A stretch of 5,937 nt of DNA from Pullilachnospira_A gallistercoris (GTDB lineage: Bacteria > Bacillota > Clostridia > Lachnospirales > Lachnospiraceae), in contig DVHM01000105.1 of assembly GCA_018712125.1 (NCBI GenBank), forward strand, positions 1 to 5,937. The letters are read 5' to 3'. Shown here in pieces: positions 5,221 to 5,937 of this stretch. Position numbers and translations under genes: made by a program. The notes beneath the pieces are model-generated. The model was not told the DNA's origin and did not search any database. It worked only from the letters and a program-made list of their open reading frames with translations. The stretch's first letter is position 1, and each line of letters opens with the position of its first letter.

Positions 5221-5937
5221 AAAAAAATTTTATTTGCCGCAAGTGAGTGTGTTCCGTTCGTAAAGACGGGGGGATTGGCGGACGTTGTCGGCGCGCTGCC
5301 AAAGGAGTTTGACAGAAATGAGTGGGATATCCGGGTAGTTCTTCCGGATTACACCTGTATCCCGCCTCAGTATCGGAATGAATTTCAGTATGTCTGCCAT
5401 TTTCAGATGGGATGCGGCCCGATGATGGGACAGAAGTATGTGGGAGTCATGAAATATGAGTATCAGGGAATTACCTACTATTTCATCGACAATCTGGAAT
5501 ATTTTGAGTGCTTCTATCCCTACGGCGACAACCGGTACGATATTGAGAAGTTTATTTTCTTTGACAAGGCAGTGCTTTCCATGCTTCCGGTCATCGATTT
5601 CCGACCGGATATCATTCACTGTCACGACTGGCAGACCGGCCTGATTCCGGTTTACCTGAAGACAGAATTTGCGGCAAATCCGTTCTTCTGGAATATCAAG
5701 GCGGTATTTACCATACATAACCTGAAATTCCAGGGCGTGTGGGATATCAAGACGATCCAGGGACTTTCCGGACTGCCCATGTCTCTGTTTACGCCGGATA
5801 AACTGGAATTCAAGAAAAACGGCAATATGCTCAAGGGCGGCCTGGTATACTCTGACTATATTACCACGGTCAGCGAGACCTATGCCCAGGAGATTCAGAC
5901 TCCCTACTATGGAGAGGGCCTGGACGGATTGCTGTCG
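5218..5937 (+). CDS. glgA: Glycogen synthase (ADP-glucose type), N-terminal half, runs off window
   Basis: The first 240 residues of a GT5-family glycogen synthase, which transfers glucose from ADP-glucose to the end of an alpha-1,4-glucan in the cytoplasm. The frame begins at ATG 5218 and stays open to the last base. MKKILFAASECVPFVKTGGLADVVGALPK is the family start: K16-T-G-G in KTGGLADV binds the ADP-glucose phosphates. HCHDWQTGLIPVYLK (134-148) contains the HDW motif with the conserved active-site histidine H136; TIHNLKFQG (165-173) and TTVSETYAQEI (216-226) close the N-terminal GT-B Rossmann domain. The family length is about 475 residues, so the C-terminal GT-B domain with the conserved acidic and E-x7-E region is missing only because the window ends. 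It lies 9 bases after yebC and probably shares its promoter. No other glycogen gene is visible in the window. Confidence 0.96.
   Translation, partial: MKKILFAASECVPFVKTGGLADVVGALPKEFDRNEWDIRVVLPDYTCIPPQYRNEFQYVCHFQMGCGPMMGQKYVGVMKYEYQGITYYFIDNLEYFECFYPYGDNRYDIEKFIFFDKAVLSMLPVIDFRPDIIHCHDWQTGLIPVYLKTEFAANPFFWNIKAVFTIHNLKFQGVWDIKTIQGLSGLPMSLFTPDKLEFKKNGNMLKGGLVYSDYITTVSETYAQEIQTPYYGEGLDGLLS

Overview
The window looks like a core-genome segment of an anaerobic Gram-positive bacterium of the class Clostridia, most likely a Lachnospiraceae member. The reasons are the style of the Rex, YebC and MazF proteins, purine-rich Shine-Dalgarno sites before every gene start seen here, a TTG start on rex, the alr-mazF pairing typical of Firmicutes, and a base composition somewhat above half G+C by eye. 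All genes lie on the + strand and are tightly packed. There is no sign of a mobile element, prophage, CRISPR array, rRNA or tRNA.

Layout: (1) bases 1-505 hold the 3' end of an ABC-F ATPase gene (second ABC domain end plus C-terminal coiled coil). (2) A consensus sigma-A-type promoter at 521-549 drives rex (582-1214), the NADH/NAD+-sensing repressor, which ends in a clear intrinsic terminator (1224-1254). (3) A bifunctional NAD(P)H-hydrate epimerase/dehydratase gene (1275-2774) overlaps alanine racemase (2767-3903) by 8 bases. (4) A MazF/EndoA-type mRNA endonuclease gene (4042-4389) follows after 138 bases, with no antitoxin gene beside it. (5) A probable promoter at 4410-4438 leads to a YebC/TACO1-family gene (4480-5208). 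Its stop codon is fused to the ribosome binding site of glgA, glycogen synthase, which runs off the right edge (5218-5937).

Functionally, the left half joins redox sensing (Rex) to repair of damaged NAD(P)H (NnrE-NnrD). The middle joins D-alanine supply for peptidoglycan to an RNA-cleaving toxin homologue. The right half joins a translation or gene-expression factor (YebC) to glycogen synthesis. The order ABC-F then rex recalls ydiF-rex of Bacillus subtilis, and alr then mazF recalls alrA-ndoAI-ndoA of the same species, but here the ndoAI antitoxin is absent.

I see no evidence of a wholly new system. The points most worth a second look are the MazF without an adjacent antitoxin, the pairing of Rex with NAD(P)HX repair across a terminator, the imperfect inverted repeat over the rex promoter, and the yebC-glgA coupling.
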